A stretch of DNA of 64,000 nt from Ignavibacteriota bacterium. GTDB taxonomy: Bacteria > Bacteroidota > Ignavibacteria > Ignavibacteriales > Melioribacteraceae. Below the pieces are notes generated by a model. It was not told where the DNA came from and made no database searches. It saw nothing but the letters and a program-made list of their open reading frames with translations. Below, in pieces: positions 26,002-34,326 of this stretch. The stretch's first letter is position 1; each line of letters opens with the position of its first letter. The DNA lies in contig JADJWT010000001.1 in the NCBI GenBank assembly GCA_016716225.1, positions 1,612,001-1,676,000 on the forward strand, written 5' to 3'. The position numbers were made by a program, and so were the translations under genes.

Positions 26002-26015
26002 TTTTCTTAAGAAAA
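26002..26015. promoter_or_regulatory. Perfect 14-bp palindrome before the kinase gene
   Basis: TTTTCTTAAGAAAA is a perfect palindrome 15 bases before the TTG start of the sensor kinase gene. Its place fits an operator for a dimeric regulator, but AT-rich palindromes of this length can arise by chance in such DNA. Confidence 0.3.
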
Positions 26016-26029
26016 CAATAGGTTTAACC

Positions 26030-26707
26030 TTGTCAAACAATGTACATGAAAATAAACTTAAAATACTAGGTAAGTTAGCTGCAAGTTTAACACACGAAAT
26101 AAAAAATCCACTTTCTGTAATTAAATTAAATTTAGAATTTCTTAAGATGAATACCGAAAAATTTGATCAAGAAACTATTGAGTGTATTGATTCATCTCTG
26201 GAAGCTGCAGATATGATTGATAAATTAATTTATACAACACTTGAGTTTTCTCGAAAATCAAAAGATGACTATAATTATTACTGCATAAATGAAATAATTC
26301 AAAAATCAATTCATATAACAAAAGGAAATGCAAATAAAAAAAATATTGCATTCAAATTAAACTTGATTGATAATCTTGCAAAAGTAAAAGTAAACGAAAC
26401 AAAAATATTGCAAGTTTTTGTTAATATAATTTCAAACTCAATTGAAGCAAGTAATATAAATTCAAACATATTTATAAATACATTTGAAAATAATGGAAAC
26501 GTAAATGTTGAAATTATTGATGAGGGATTTGGAATTCTTGATGAAAAAAAGAATGAAATATTTGAAGAATTTTATACAAGCAAAGATAACGGTACCGGAC
26601 TTGGATTAAGTGTTTGTAAAACAATTTTAGAAGAGCACGAAGCAGCATTTGAATTCAAAAATAATAAAACAAAAGGAACCATTTTCACAATTCAATTTCA
26701 TAGGTAA
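26030..26707 (+). CDS. Cytosolic sensor histidine kinase of the flagellar sigma-54 pair
   Basis: The 225-residue product is a bare kinase core. The phospho-acceptor His lies in SLTHEIKNPLSVIKLNLEFL near residue 22, the N box is NIISNSIEAS near 145, and the G boxes are DEGFGI and GTGLGLSV. There is no transmembrane segment and almost no sensory domain before the H box. FlrB/FleS/FlgS kinases likewise control sigma-54 flagellar genes; FlgS senses assembly of the export apparatus. The only reasonable start is the TTG at 26030, with AGG about eight bases upstream. The partner regulator follows after 12 bases. Confidence 0.9.
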   Translation: MSNNVHENKLKILGKLAASLTHEIKNPLSVIKLNLEFLKMNTEKFDQETIECIDSSLEAADMIDKLIYTTLEFSRKSKDDYNYYCINEIIQKSIHITKGNANKKNIAFKLNLIDNLAKVKVNETKILQVFVNIISNSIEASNINSNIFINTFENNGNVNVEIIDEGFGILDEKKNEIFEEFYTSKDNGTGLGLSVCKTILEEHEAAFEFKNNKTKGTIFTIQFHR

Positions 26708-26719
26708 AAGCGAGGAATA

Positions 26720-28111
26720 ATGAAGCCCAAAGTATTATTAGTTGATGATGATAATCTTGTTGTAATTTCATTAAAGAAGGTACTTATAAAACTTGGTTAT
26801 GATGTTGACGTTTGCATGGATGGAGGAAAAGTTGAAGAATCCGTAAAATTATATTTACCGGATATTGTTCTGCTTGATATTTATTTAACAACACACAATG
26901 GTTTGGAAATCTTAAAAATACTTCAACAAAAATTTTATCATATTCCTGTTATAATGATTACGGCATATGCCGATGTAAAAATTGCAGTTGAGGCAATGAA
27001 ATTAGGCGCATTCGATTTTTTACTTAAACCAATTGAAATAGATCAACTTGCAATTGTTTTAGAAAAATGTGTAAAACATTTACGATTACAACTTGAAGTT
27101 AATGAACTTCAAGCAATGCTAAATACCGATAGTTTAACCAGAGAATTCTTTGGAAAAAGTAAACCTATTCAGCGCGTTTTAAATATGGTAGAAAAATTAG
27201 CAAAAAGTGATGACACAACAATATTGCTGGAAGGTGCAAGCGGAACCGGAAAAGAAGTTTTTGCAAAATATCTGCATCAAATTAGTCCAAGAAAAAATAA
27301 TGTTTTTATATCAATTAACTGCGGTTCAATTCCAAAAGATTTAGCAGAAAGTGAACTATTCGGACATGAAAAAGGTGCTTTTACCGGTGCGGCACAAAAA
27401 ACAAAATTGGGAAAATTTGAACTTGCAAACGGTGGAACAATTCTACTTGATGAAATAGGTGAATTAAGTTTGGATATTCAAGTTAAACTTTTAAGAGTTT
27501 TACAAGAAAAGAAATTCTATAGAGTTGGCGGAGAAAAAGAAATTAGTGTAAATGTTAGAGTTTTAGCAGCAACAAATAGAAGTTTGGAAGAGGAAGTTAA
27601 AAAAGCATCGTTTAGAGAAGATTTATTTTACAGATTAAATGTTGCAAATATTACAATTCCATCACTTAAAGAACGAAAGGACGATATACCAATTTTGGCA
27701 CTTTCATTCGTTAAAGAATTTGCGCAAAAGTTTGATCAAAGTATTAAAGGTATTTCTGAAGAAGCTATTAAATTATTGCAAGATTATTCTTGGAAAGGAA
27801 ATATTAGAGAATTAAGAAATGCAATGGAGCGTGCTGTTTTAATGATGGATGGCGATGAAATTAAGGAACAGCATTTAAATTTTCTTAAAAAAAATGATTC
27901 TTCGGATAATAATCAAAATGTAAATTTCGAATTAAAAGTTCCACCAGAAGGTGTAAAAATAGATACGGTTGTAAAAGATTTAATTTTGAAAACACTCATA
28001 ATAACAAAAGGCAATCAAGTAAAAGCCGCAAAAGTATTAGGTCTTTCAAGATCTAAACTCAGATACAGAATGGAGCAATTAGGAATTGAAGTTACAAAAT
28101 CGATTCAGTAA
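26720..28111 (+). CDS. NtrC-type sigma-54-dependent response regulator (FlrC/FleR/FlgR-like)
   Basis: The 463-residue product has a receiver domain (residues 1-120; acidic pair in LLVDDDN, phospho-acceptor Asp in IVLLDIYL near residue 54, Lys in LLKPIE), an AAA+ domain (about 138-380; Walker A GASGTGKE, the sigma-54-contact loop GAFTGA, and EIGELSLDIQVKLLRVLQ), and a C-terminal Fis-type helix-turn-helix (KAAKVLGLSRSKLRYRMEQL). It is expected to open sigma-54 promoters such as the one before flgB. GAGGAA precedes the ATG. The terminator at 28171 ends the two-gene unit. Confidence 0.93.
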   Translation: MKPKVLLVDDDNLVVISLKKVLIKLGYDVDVCMDGGKVEESVKLYLPDIVLLDIYLTTHNGLEILKILQQKFYHIPVIMITAYADVKIAVEAMKLGAFDFLLKPIEIDQLAIVLEKCVKHLRLQLEVNELQAMLNTDSLTREFFGKSKPIQRVLNMVEKLAKSDDTTILLEGASGTGKEVFAKYLHQISPRKNNVFISINCGSIPKDLAESELFGHEKGAFTGAAQKTKLGKFELANGGTILLDEIGELSLDIQVKLLRVLQEKKFYRVGGEKEISVNVRVLAATNRSLEEEVKKASFREDLFYRLNVANITIPSLKERKDDIPILALSFVKEFAQKFDQSIKGISEEAIKLLQDYSWKGNIRELRNAMERAVLMMDGDEIKEQHLNFLKKNDSSDNNQNVNFELKVPPEGVKIDTVVKDLILKTLIITKGNQVKAAKVLGLSRSKLRYRMEQLGIEVTKSIQ

Positions 28112-28170
28112 AAATGTGAAACGTAAAACGAAAGAAATAAATTCGTGTATTCGTGGCAAACAAAAATTTT

Positions 28171-28200
28171 ATCCCATCAATCCGGTGGGATTTTTTATTT
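28171..28200 (+). terminator. Rho-independent terminator after the sigma-54 regulator
   Basis: ATCCCATC (28171-28178) pairs with GGTGGGAT (28184-28191) around the loop AATCC, with one G-T pair, and runs directly into a T-rich tract. It lies 60 bases after the regulator stop codon. Confidence 0.88.
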
Positions 28201-28261
28201 TCAATCTTTGTTTCAAAGAATAAATAATTTATATCATTTGAAATTTAAAACAAACCTAATC

Positions 28262-28292
28262 TTGAAATCATGCAATTTTGAAATCATGCAAT
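28262..28292. repeat. Two-copy 15-bp direct repeat
   Basis: TTGAAATCATGCAAT occurs at 28262-28276 and again at 28278-28292, separated by one T. It lies in the 370 bp gap between the sigma-54 regulator and the chemotaxis operon, before the sigma-28 promoter. No role can be given; it could be a small tandem duplication or a binding site pair. Confidence 0.7.
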
Positions 28293-28399
28293 CTTCTTGT
28301 TTTCATTCATTTGGCTAATATCAGCCCGGGTTTTAAAACATCCCTTATTTTTTCTTAGAACAATCGAATTATTTAAAGGCATATTTATTGTAATTGAAG

Positions 28400-28426
28400 T
28401 AAAAAAATAACAAATAAATCCGATAG
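28400..28426 (+). promoter_or_regulatory. Sigma-28 promoter for the chemotaxis operon
   Basis: TAAAAAAA (28400-28407) and TCCGATAG (28419-28426) are spaced by exactly 11 bases, as in the flagellin promoter, and share TAAA and CGATA with the sigma-28 consensus. It lies about 56 bp before the HEAT-repeat gene that starts the chemotaxis operon. Chemotaxis genes are sigma-28-dependent in enterobacteria. The remainder of the 28112-28481 gap holds a terminator and a small direct repeat but no gene. Confidence 0.75.
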
Positions 28427-28481
28427 TGGAATATAGATTTTGAGAAATGATAAAACAACGGCTTTATTATCAGAGGTAAAA

Positions 28482-29873
28482 ATGAGCAATCATTATGATG
28501 TAATTAAAAAAATACTTGATACAAACGATTCTGATAAAATTAGAACCACGGCAGAAAATTTTCAGCTTGTTGAAATGCCGGATAAAGTTGTTGAATATTT
28601 AACACAAAAATTAATTTTAGATGATAATGGTGTAAAAGATACACTTACAAGAATTTTATCTCACAATATTAATCCAAATATTCCAAAATATTTGGTTCCA
28701 TACATTTCTTCAGAAAATATTTCTGCAAGAAACTTAGCCGGCGAAATTTTACTAAATAGAAAAAATGAATCAATAAAAGCTATGGTTGATTATTTACCAA
28801 GCGCAAATGATGATGATAAAAAATTTATAATTGATATTTTAGGATTAATTGGAAACCCAGCTCCGGCTTATGAAATAATAAGCATTCTAAAATATTCCAG
28901 AGATGAAAACGTAATACTAGCTTGCATTGAAGCACTTGGAAATATTAAAAGTGAAGAAGCTATTGATGAAATTATTGCTGCGTATGATAGAAATGAACTT
29001 TTCCGACCGACAATAATTGAAGCGATTGGAAAAATAGGAACAGATGAATGTATTGATTTTATTAACGAAAATTATTACGGGGTTGATGAACTTACAAAAT
29101 ATTCGTTGATTGAAAGTTTAGGTGAAATTGGAAACGAAAAATCTTTTAACATGCTTATCAATGATATTCAATATTTGGAAGGACCATTCAAATGGGTAGC
29201 AATAGAAACAATTGGTAAACTTGAAGAAAAAAGAAAGCTGCAGCTTCCTTCGGATATAGCTTTAAAAAACTCTTTGTTAGAAACTTTACAAACCGCAGAT
29301 ATACAATATAAAAAATCAGCAGTGCGATTAATAAGTTTGTTTGAAGGTGATAATATTGTTGAACATTTATTTTCAATTTATGCGAACGATGAGGAAATTG
29401 ATAATAAATTAAGTGAATATTTTTCTAATAATCTTATAATATTTTTTAGAAAAGCCAGCAGCTACTTAAAACAAAATCCTCATAATTTAAAACAATTTGT
29501 ATCTCTAATAAAAGATATGATACAGTTTGACGGTGGATTGAGTTTACAAACATTAACAGATCTTGAAGTTAGAAATTATGTTGAAACTTTCACAAATTTA
29601 TTAACACATCCGGATGAAGAAGTTAGAGCATCGTCAATGGAATTATTGTTTTTCCTAGATACAGAAACTGCTTTTGTATTTGCAGATACAATGCTTGAAG
29701 ATTCTGTAACATGGAATAGAATTAGACTTCTTGAAATAATTCAATATGGAGATGATCCAAGAATTATAGAAATTGTGAAATCATTAGCTAATGATCAAGA
29801 CGAAATGGTAAGAGAAAACGCTCAAAATATTTTGGCGGAAAGAGGAATCAGTTTTTTACAATTAAAGGATTAA
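28482..29873 (+). CDS. HEAT-repeat protein of the chemotaxis operon
   Basis: The 463-residue product is built of HEAT-like helix pairs along most of its length (AIDEIIAAYDRNELFRPTII, IGKIGTDECIDFI, IESLGEIGNEKSFNMLIND, MVRENAQNILAERGI). HEAT arrays are protein-binding scaffolds. I start at the ATG at 28482, which has AGAGG six to ten bases upstream; an in-frame TTG at 28440 would add 14 residues. HEAT proteins are linked to chemotaxis genes in several phyla, sometimes acting with CheY. Here it leads the operon three bases before cheR. Its partner is unknown. Confidence 0.8.
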   Translation: MSNHYDVIKKILDTNDSDKIRTTAENFQLVEMPDKVVEYLTQKLILDDNGVKDTLTRILSHNINPNIPKYLVPYISSENISARNLAGEILLNRKNESIKAMVDYLPSANDDDKKFIIDILGLIGNPAPAYEIISILKYSRDENVILACIEALGNIKSEEAIDEIIAAYDRNELFRPTIIEAIGKIGTDECIDFINENYYGVDELTKYSLIESLGEIGNEKSFNMLINDIQYLEGPFKWVAIETIGKLEEKRKLQLPSDIALKNSLLETLQTADIQYKKSAVRLISLFEGDNIVEHLFSIYANDEEIDNKLSEYFSNNLIIFFRKASSYLKQNPHNLKQFVSLIKDMIQFDGGLSLQTLTDLEVRNYVETFTNLLTHPDEEVRASSMELLFFLDTETAFVFADTMLEDSVTWNRIRLLEIIQYGDDPRIIEIVKSLANDQDEMVRENAQNILAERGISFLQLKD

Positions 29874-29876
29874 TAA

Positions 29877-30782
29877 ATGCTTAATTCATCAGCTACTTTA
29901 AATCCTAACCCTTTGAGCAAACTAAGTTTTAGTTTTAGCTCTCAGCAGGAACAAAAATTATCTCCGCAATCCTTTATCGAATGGCGAAAGTACATTTATG
30001 ATCTTTGCGGAATATATTTTCAGGATAATAAAAAGTATTTATTAGAAAGCAGATTACAGAAAAGAATAAAACATCTCAAAATTGATAATTTTGAACTTTA
30101 TTTACAATATCTTAAAACAAATCCAAGAAGAGAAGAAGAAAAGAAATTATTATTTGAAGCTATTACAATTAATGAAACATACTTTTTCCGAAATCAGCCG
30201 CAGCTAGATGCATTAGTAGGGAATATTATACCGGAAATAATGGCAAGGAAAAGTTCCGGATATCAAAAATTGAGAATATGGAGTGCGGCAGCATCATCCG
30301 GTGAAGAAGCATATTCTATTGCAATGATGTTGAATGAAATGATATTACCTAAATATCCAAATCTCTCTGTAGAAATTTTTGGAACCGATATAAATTATGC
30401 TGTAATTGAAACTGCACAAAAAGGAATATTTAAAGAATATTCAATTCGCAACACACCACCAATTTATTTGAAAAAATATTTCCAAAAAGTAGATAACAAT
30501 TTTATTATCGATCCGAAAATTAAAAGTATGGTAAGCTTCAAAGTCCTTAATCTATATGATGAATCGGCAATTAAAACGTTAAATAAATCTGACGTTACAT
30601 TTTGTGCAAACGTATTAATTTATTTTGATCAAGAATCAAAAATTAAAGTTGTAAATAGTCTTTATAATAATTTAAATCCAGAAGGATATTTATTTATCGG
30701 ATATTCAGAAACACTGCATGGTATTTCAAAAGCCTTCAGATTAGTAAGTTTTAGTAAAACAATTGGATATAAAAAAGGATAA
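29877..30782 (+). CDS. cheR: Chemotaxis protein methyltransferase CheR
   Basis: The 301-residue product uses SAM to methylate glutamates of chemoreceptors. The N-terminal helical domain (residues about 25-95) contains YLLESRLQKRIKHLKI; the catalytic domain has TINETYFFRNQPQLDAL, the SAM-binding WSAAASSGEEAYSIAM near residue 140, FGTDINYAVIETAQKGIF and CANVLIYFDQESK. An N-terminal extension of about 20 Ser/Asn-rich residues precedes the domain. No chemoreceptor gene lies in the window, so its substrates are encoded elsewhere. Confidence 0.95.
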   Translation: MLNSSATLNPNPLSKLSFSFSSQQEQKLSPQSFIEWRKYIYDLCGIYFQDNKKYLLESRLQKRIKHLKIDNFELYLQYLKTNPRREEEKKLLFEAITINETYFFRNQPQLDALVGNIIPEIMARKSSGYQKLRIWSAAASSGEEAYSIAMMLNEMILPKYPNLSVEIFGTDINYAVIETAQKGIFKEYSIRNTPPIYLKKYFQKVDNNFIIDPKIKSMVSFKVLNLYDESAIKTLNKSDVTFCANVLIYFDQESKIKVVNSLYNNLNPEGYLFIGYSETLHGISKAFRLVSFSKTIGYKKG

Positions 30783-30786
30783 TCAA

Positions 30787-31152
30787 ATGAAAAAGATTAT
30801 ACTAATAGCTGATGATTCTCCAACAATTAGAAAGTTTGTTTCGTTCTCGTTAAAAGCACAAGGCTTTGAAGTTCTTGCCGCTTGCGATGGAATGGAAGCA
30901 ATAGAATTGCTCCCAACAGCAAGCATTGATTTAATTATAACAGACTTAAACATGCCTAATATGGACGGATTTGAATTAATAAAAGCAATAAGAGAAAATG
31001 ATGCAAATAAAAATATTCCTATAATAATTCTCTCATCTTTAAAAGGAAGTGAAGAAATTAAGAGAGGATTGGAAACCGGAGCAAACTCATACATGGTGAA
31101 ACCGTTTGATCCAAAAAGAATTCAATACGAAGTGGCAAAATATATTAACTAA
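30787..31152 (+). CDS. cheY: CheY-like single-domain response regulator (first copy)
   Basis: The 121-residue receiver domain has the acidic pair Asp9-Asp10 (IADDSPTIRK), phospho-acceptor Asp53 (LIITDLNMPNMDG), a Ser in IILSS and Lys in VKPFDP. I start at the ATG at 30787, which has AAGGA seven bases upstream and avoids overlap with cheR. It has no output domain, so it works by binding partners. Two CheY-like proteins occur side by side; which one binds the motor is not decided by sequence. The ISLNMP-type loop differs from the second copy. Confidence 0.85.
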   Translation: MKKIILIADDSPTIRKFVSFSLKAQGFEVLAACDGMEAIELLPTASIDLIITDLNMPNMDGFELIKAIRENDANKNIPIIILSSLKGSEEIKRGLETGANSYMVKPFDPKRIQYEVAKYIN

Positions 31153-31166
31153 ATAAAGAGTACAAA

Positions 31167-31541
31167 ATGGATACAAAATTTTTGGTTGTTGATGATTCCG
31201 TTACAATGCGCAGAATTGTTGTTAACACCCTAAAATCTATTGGATATAATTATTATGCAGAAGCTGAACACGGCAGAGATGCTTTGGATAAGCTTGAAAC
31301 AGATGCTGAAATAAATTTTGTAATAACCGATTGGAACATGCCCGTAATGTCTGGACTTGAACTAACAAAAGCAATTCGCGCAAATTCCAAAACACAAACA
31401 TTGCCAATCTTGATGGTAACTACTCGAGGTGTTAAGGAAGATATAGTTCAAGCATTACAAGCAAAAGTTTCAAATTATGTTGTAAAGCCATTTACACCAC
31501 AGATTCTAAAAGATAAGATCGATTTAATATTATCTAACTAA
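31167..31541 (+). CDS. cheY: CheY-type chemotaxis response regulator (second copy)
   Basis: The 124-residue receiver has Asp9-Asp10 (VVDDSVTMRRIV), phospho-acceptor Asp55 in FVITDWNMPVMSG, Thr in MVTTRG and Lys in VVKPFTP. The TDWNMP sequence and the VTMRRIV helix are those of classical motor-binding CheY, so this is the better candidate for switching flagellar rotation through FliM. It sits between the first CheY and the CheZ-like phosphatase, which supports that role. Confidence 0.92.
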   Translation: MDTKFLVVDDSVTMRRIVVNTLKSIGYNYYAEAEHGRDALDKLETDAEINFVITDWNMPVMSGLELTKAIRANSKTQTLPILMVTTRGVKEDIVQALQAKVSNYVVKPFTPQILKDKIDLILSN

Positions 31542-31554
31542 AAGGAAATTAATA

Positions 31555-32310
31555 ATGAGCAAATCGGTAAGAAACTTAAATGATATAATTGGCCGGCTTC
31601 ACGAGGTAGATAACGTATTTAAATTCGGCGAAAAAATGATTCCGGTAATTGAAGGATTTGTTGCTTTTATTAGTGACTTTATACCTTTCATAGAACAAGT
31701 AAGCGGCTCAATTCAAGATTCTAGATCAAAAATACCAGAAGCGTCAAATCAATTAGATAAAGTTACAAATGCTACAGAATTAGCAATGACCGAAGTTTTA
31801 GATAAAATTGATGAAATTACACTTCAGTTAAATGACCTTACTGAATGTATTGATGAAATGGTTTTGCGCAGAACAAAAGTTGAAAATTATATAGCCGAAC
31901 TTTGCGAAGAAATTAAAGGGAACGAAAAAGCTAAAGCGATTTTCAAAAAACTTATGGAAGCAATTGATGTTGGATTAACTTTAGAACTTATGAAAAATAA
32001 AGTAACAAATATAATGGCAAATACTGATCAGATAACTATGTCGCTTCAAGTTCAAGACATAACTGCTCAACAACTTGCAGCAGTAAATCATTTGATAATT
32101 TCTGTACAACAAAAATTAGGAAATCTGCTTTCAACTGTTGATTCTTCCGGAATTAGTGTAGAAGATAATTTGGAACACAAAAAATTACCAAATGTTCATT
32201 TTGATGCTAAGGCAACTTATAATCCTAATGAAAATCAACAAGACTTGGTTGATTCAATAATCAATAATGAAAAAGCGTCACAAGCAGAAATAGACAAATT
32301 ATTTTCATAA
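31555..32310 (+). CDS. cheZ: CheZ-like CheY-P phosphatase
   Basis: The 251-residue helical protein fits CheZ. The active stretch is LQVQDITAQQLAAVNHLI near residue 165, with Asp and Gln placed as in the QDLTGQ motif that dephosphorylates CheY-P. The chain ends in SQAEIDKLFS, a short helix after a flexible linker, where CheZ has its CheY-docking tail; this tail is strikingly like the FliM N-terminus. CheZ is typical of proteobacteria but has been noted more widely. AGGAAAT precedes the ATG. It is followed after 17 bases by cheA. Confidence 0.82.
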   Translation: MSKSVRNLNDIIGRLHEVDNVFKFGEKMIPVIEGFVAFISDFIPFIEQVSGSIQDSRSKIPEASNQLDKVTNATELAMTEVLDKIDEITLQLNDLTECIDEMVLRRTKVENYIAELCEEIKGNEKAKAIFKKLMEAIDVGLTLELMKNKVTNIMANTDQITMSLQVQDITAQQLAAVNHLIISVQQKLGNLLSTVDSSGISVEDNLEHKKLPNVHFDAKATYNPNENQQDLVDSIINNEKASQAEIDKLFS

Positions 32311-32327
32311 AAAATAAAAGAAAAAAA

Positions 32328-34325
32328 ATGGCTGATTATTCTTTGCTAATAGATCCGGATATGTCGGAAATATTTGAGAGTTTCATTGTTGAAACTAAAG
32401 AAACCCTTGAAAAATTAGATTTGGATTTGGTGAAATTAGAAAGTTCACCGGAAGATACAGATCTGCTAAATGAAATTTTTAGATCATTTCATACAGTAAA
32501 GGGAACTTCGGGATTTCTTGGACTTGTTAAAATGCAAGAATTAACACACAGACTTGAAGATATTCTCAACAAACTGAGAAAAGGTGAAGTAAAACTTAAT
32601 TCAACAATTATGGATGGAATACTAAGCGGATATGATGCTTTAAGCGAACTTCTTGTTATAATTGAAGAAAATAAAAATGAAGATTTTGATACAGCGAAAG
32701 AAATCAAAAAACTTGAAAACATTATTGAAAAAATAAATAGTAAGAATTTTGATGAACAAATTGTTGCAAAAAATGTAGTTGAAAAAAAATCAAAAAAGAA
32801 AAATGATGCGAAAGTAACATCTGTAATAAATTTGGAAATGAATGACGAAGAAATTGAAAAAGCATTTTTAGAAAATGCAAAAAATATTAAAAGTAATAAC
32901 AAGAATAAAAGTAAAATTAAGAGTAAGAAAAAAGTTATTGAACTAGTTACTAGTGATAACGTTGAAGATTTTGAAGTTAATAAAAATCATGAAGAAAATA
33001 ATTTGGAAGAATTTGTTGAGCTGGATGTTGCTACTTCAAATGAAGAAATTCAAGAAATAAATAAAGAAAGTGAATCAATAGTTTCTTCAGATAATAGTAA
33101 AAAACAAAGTGAAGATAAAAAAACAACAAATAATGGCGTTGAGCAAACAATTAGAGTTGATGTTGAACGATTAGATGAACTTTTAAATTTAGTATCTGAA
33201 TTAGTATTAGGAAGAAATAGACTTTCCCAATTAAATTCCGATGTTTCAATGAAATATGAAGGAACGGAAATTTCTCGCAATCTTGCTGATACAACTCGAC
33301 AAATCGATTTGCTCACAACAGAACTTCAGCTTGCCGTAATGAAAACAAGAATGATTAAAATTGAAAAAGTTTTTAATCGTTTTCCAAGATTGGTTAGAGA
33401 TTTAAGTAAAGAAACCGGGAAAGAAATTAATCTAATTATTAGTGGAGAGAAAACAGAATTAGATAAAACTCTTATTGAAGAAATTAATGATCCCTTGGTT
33501 CATATAATTCGTAATTCAATAGATCACGGAGTTGAAACTCCGGAAGTAAGAAAAAAAATTGGAAAACCAGAAAAAGGTACAATTACACTTTCTGCCGAGC
33601 ATGAAGGAAATCACATAATTATTCTTATAGAAGATGATGGAAAAGGAATTGATCCAAAAGTAATTGTTGAGAAAGCTATTCAAAAAGGATTGATTACAAA
33701 AGAAAAAGCAAATGATATTTCAAAACAAGAAATTTATAATTTAATTTTTGCCCCGGGATTTTCAACTGCAGAAAAAGTAACGAATGTATCTGGAAGAGGT
33801 GTTGGAATGGATGTTGTAAAAACAAACGTTGCCCGCCTAAGAGGAATTATTGATATTGAATCTGAAGTTGGTAAAGGAACTAGAATATTAATTAAACTTC
33901 CGCTCACTCTCGCAATTATTCAAGGTTTACTGGTAAAAGTAATTGGAGAAACAATTGTACTTCCGTTAAACTCTGTTGTTGAAGTTGTAAAAGTAAATAA
34001 GAAAGAAATCTATAGCATAAATCATACTGAATGTATAAAACTACGCGAAAGAGTTTTACCACTTATCAATATTGATAAAATTCTTTATCACTCGGATACC
34101 TTGCAGCATGTTAGTGATTATCAATTTGTTGTTGTAATTGGTTTAGCAGAAAAAAGATACGGAATAAAAGTTGACAGTTTGATTGGTCAAAAGGAAATTG
34201 TTATAAAATCACTTGGAAAATATTTAGGTAATATTGAAGGAATTGCCGGTTCTACAATTATGGGGGATGGAAAAGTTGTAATGATTGCAGATATAGCCGA
34301 AATAATTAATAAGCTTAAAGACTAA
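32328..34325 (+). CDS. cheA: Chemotaxis histidine kinase CheA
   Basis: The 665-residue product has the CheA order. The HPt domain (residues 10-115) carries the phospho-acceptor His55 in FHTVKGTSGFLG. A long Lys/Glu/Asn/Ser-rich linker of about 150 residues replaces a clear CheY-binding P2 domain. The dimerisation domain has VDVERLDELLNLVSELVLGR near 285; the ATPase domain has DPLVHIIRNSIDHGVE, EDDGKGIDP and GRGVGMDVVK; a CheW-like domain occupies about 530-665. It phosphorylates CheY and CheB in response to receptors. No separate cheW is seen nearby. Confidence 0.96.
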   Translation: MADYSLLIDPDMSEIFESFIVETKETLEKLDLDLVKLESSPEDTDLLNEIFRSFHTVKGTSGFLGLVKMQELTHRLEDILNKLRKGEVKLNSTIMDGILSGYDALSELLVIIEENKNEDFDTAKEIKKLENIIEKINSKNFDEQIVAKNVVEKKSKKKNDAKVTSVINLEMNDEEIEKAFLENAKNIKSNNKNKSKIKSKKKVIELVTSDNVEDFEVNKNHEENNLEEFVELDVATSNEEIQEINKESESIVSSDNSKKQSEDKKTTNNGVEQTIRVDVERLDELLNLVSELVLGRNRLSQLNSDVSMKYEGTEISRNLADTTRQIDLLTTELQLAVMKTRMIKIEKVFNRFPRLVRDLSKETGKEINLIISGEKTELDKTLIEEINDPLVHIIRNSIDHGVETPEVRKKIGKPEKGTITLSAEHEGNHIIILIEDDGKGIDPKVIVEKAIQKGLITKEKANDISKQEIYNLIFAPGFSTAEKVTNVSGRGVGMDVVKTNVARLRGIIDIESEVGKGTRILIKLPLTLAIIQGLLVKVIGETIVLPLNSVVEVVKVNKKEIYSINHTECIKLRERVLPLINIDKILYHSDTLQHVSDYQFVVVIGLAEKRYGIKVDSLIGQKEIVIKSLGKYLGNIEGIAGSTIMGDGKVVMIADIAEIINKLKD

Positions 34326-34326
34326 A

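Noticed and set aside
28377..28391. Sigma-54-like sequence AGGCA ... TTGT before the chemotaxis operon
   Set aside because: The -12 element has GT instead of GC and lies about 90 bases before the start, unlike the other candidates. The sigma-28 promoter 10 bases later is a better match.
32489..32902. Long minus-strand reading frame opposite cheA
   Set aside because: It is a Ser/Phe-rich shadow of the Lys/Glu/Asn-rich cheA linker; similar shadows occur opposite fliK and other genes. The sense frame has full domain support.
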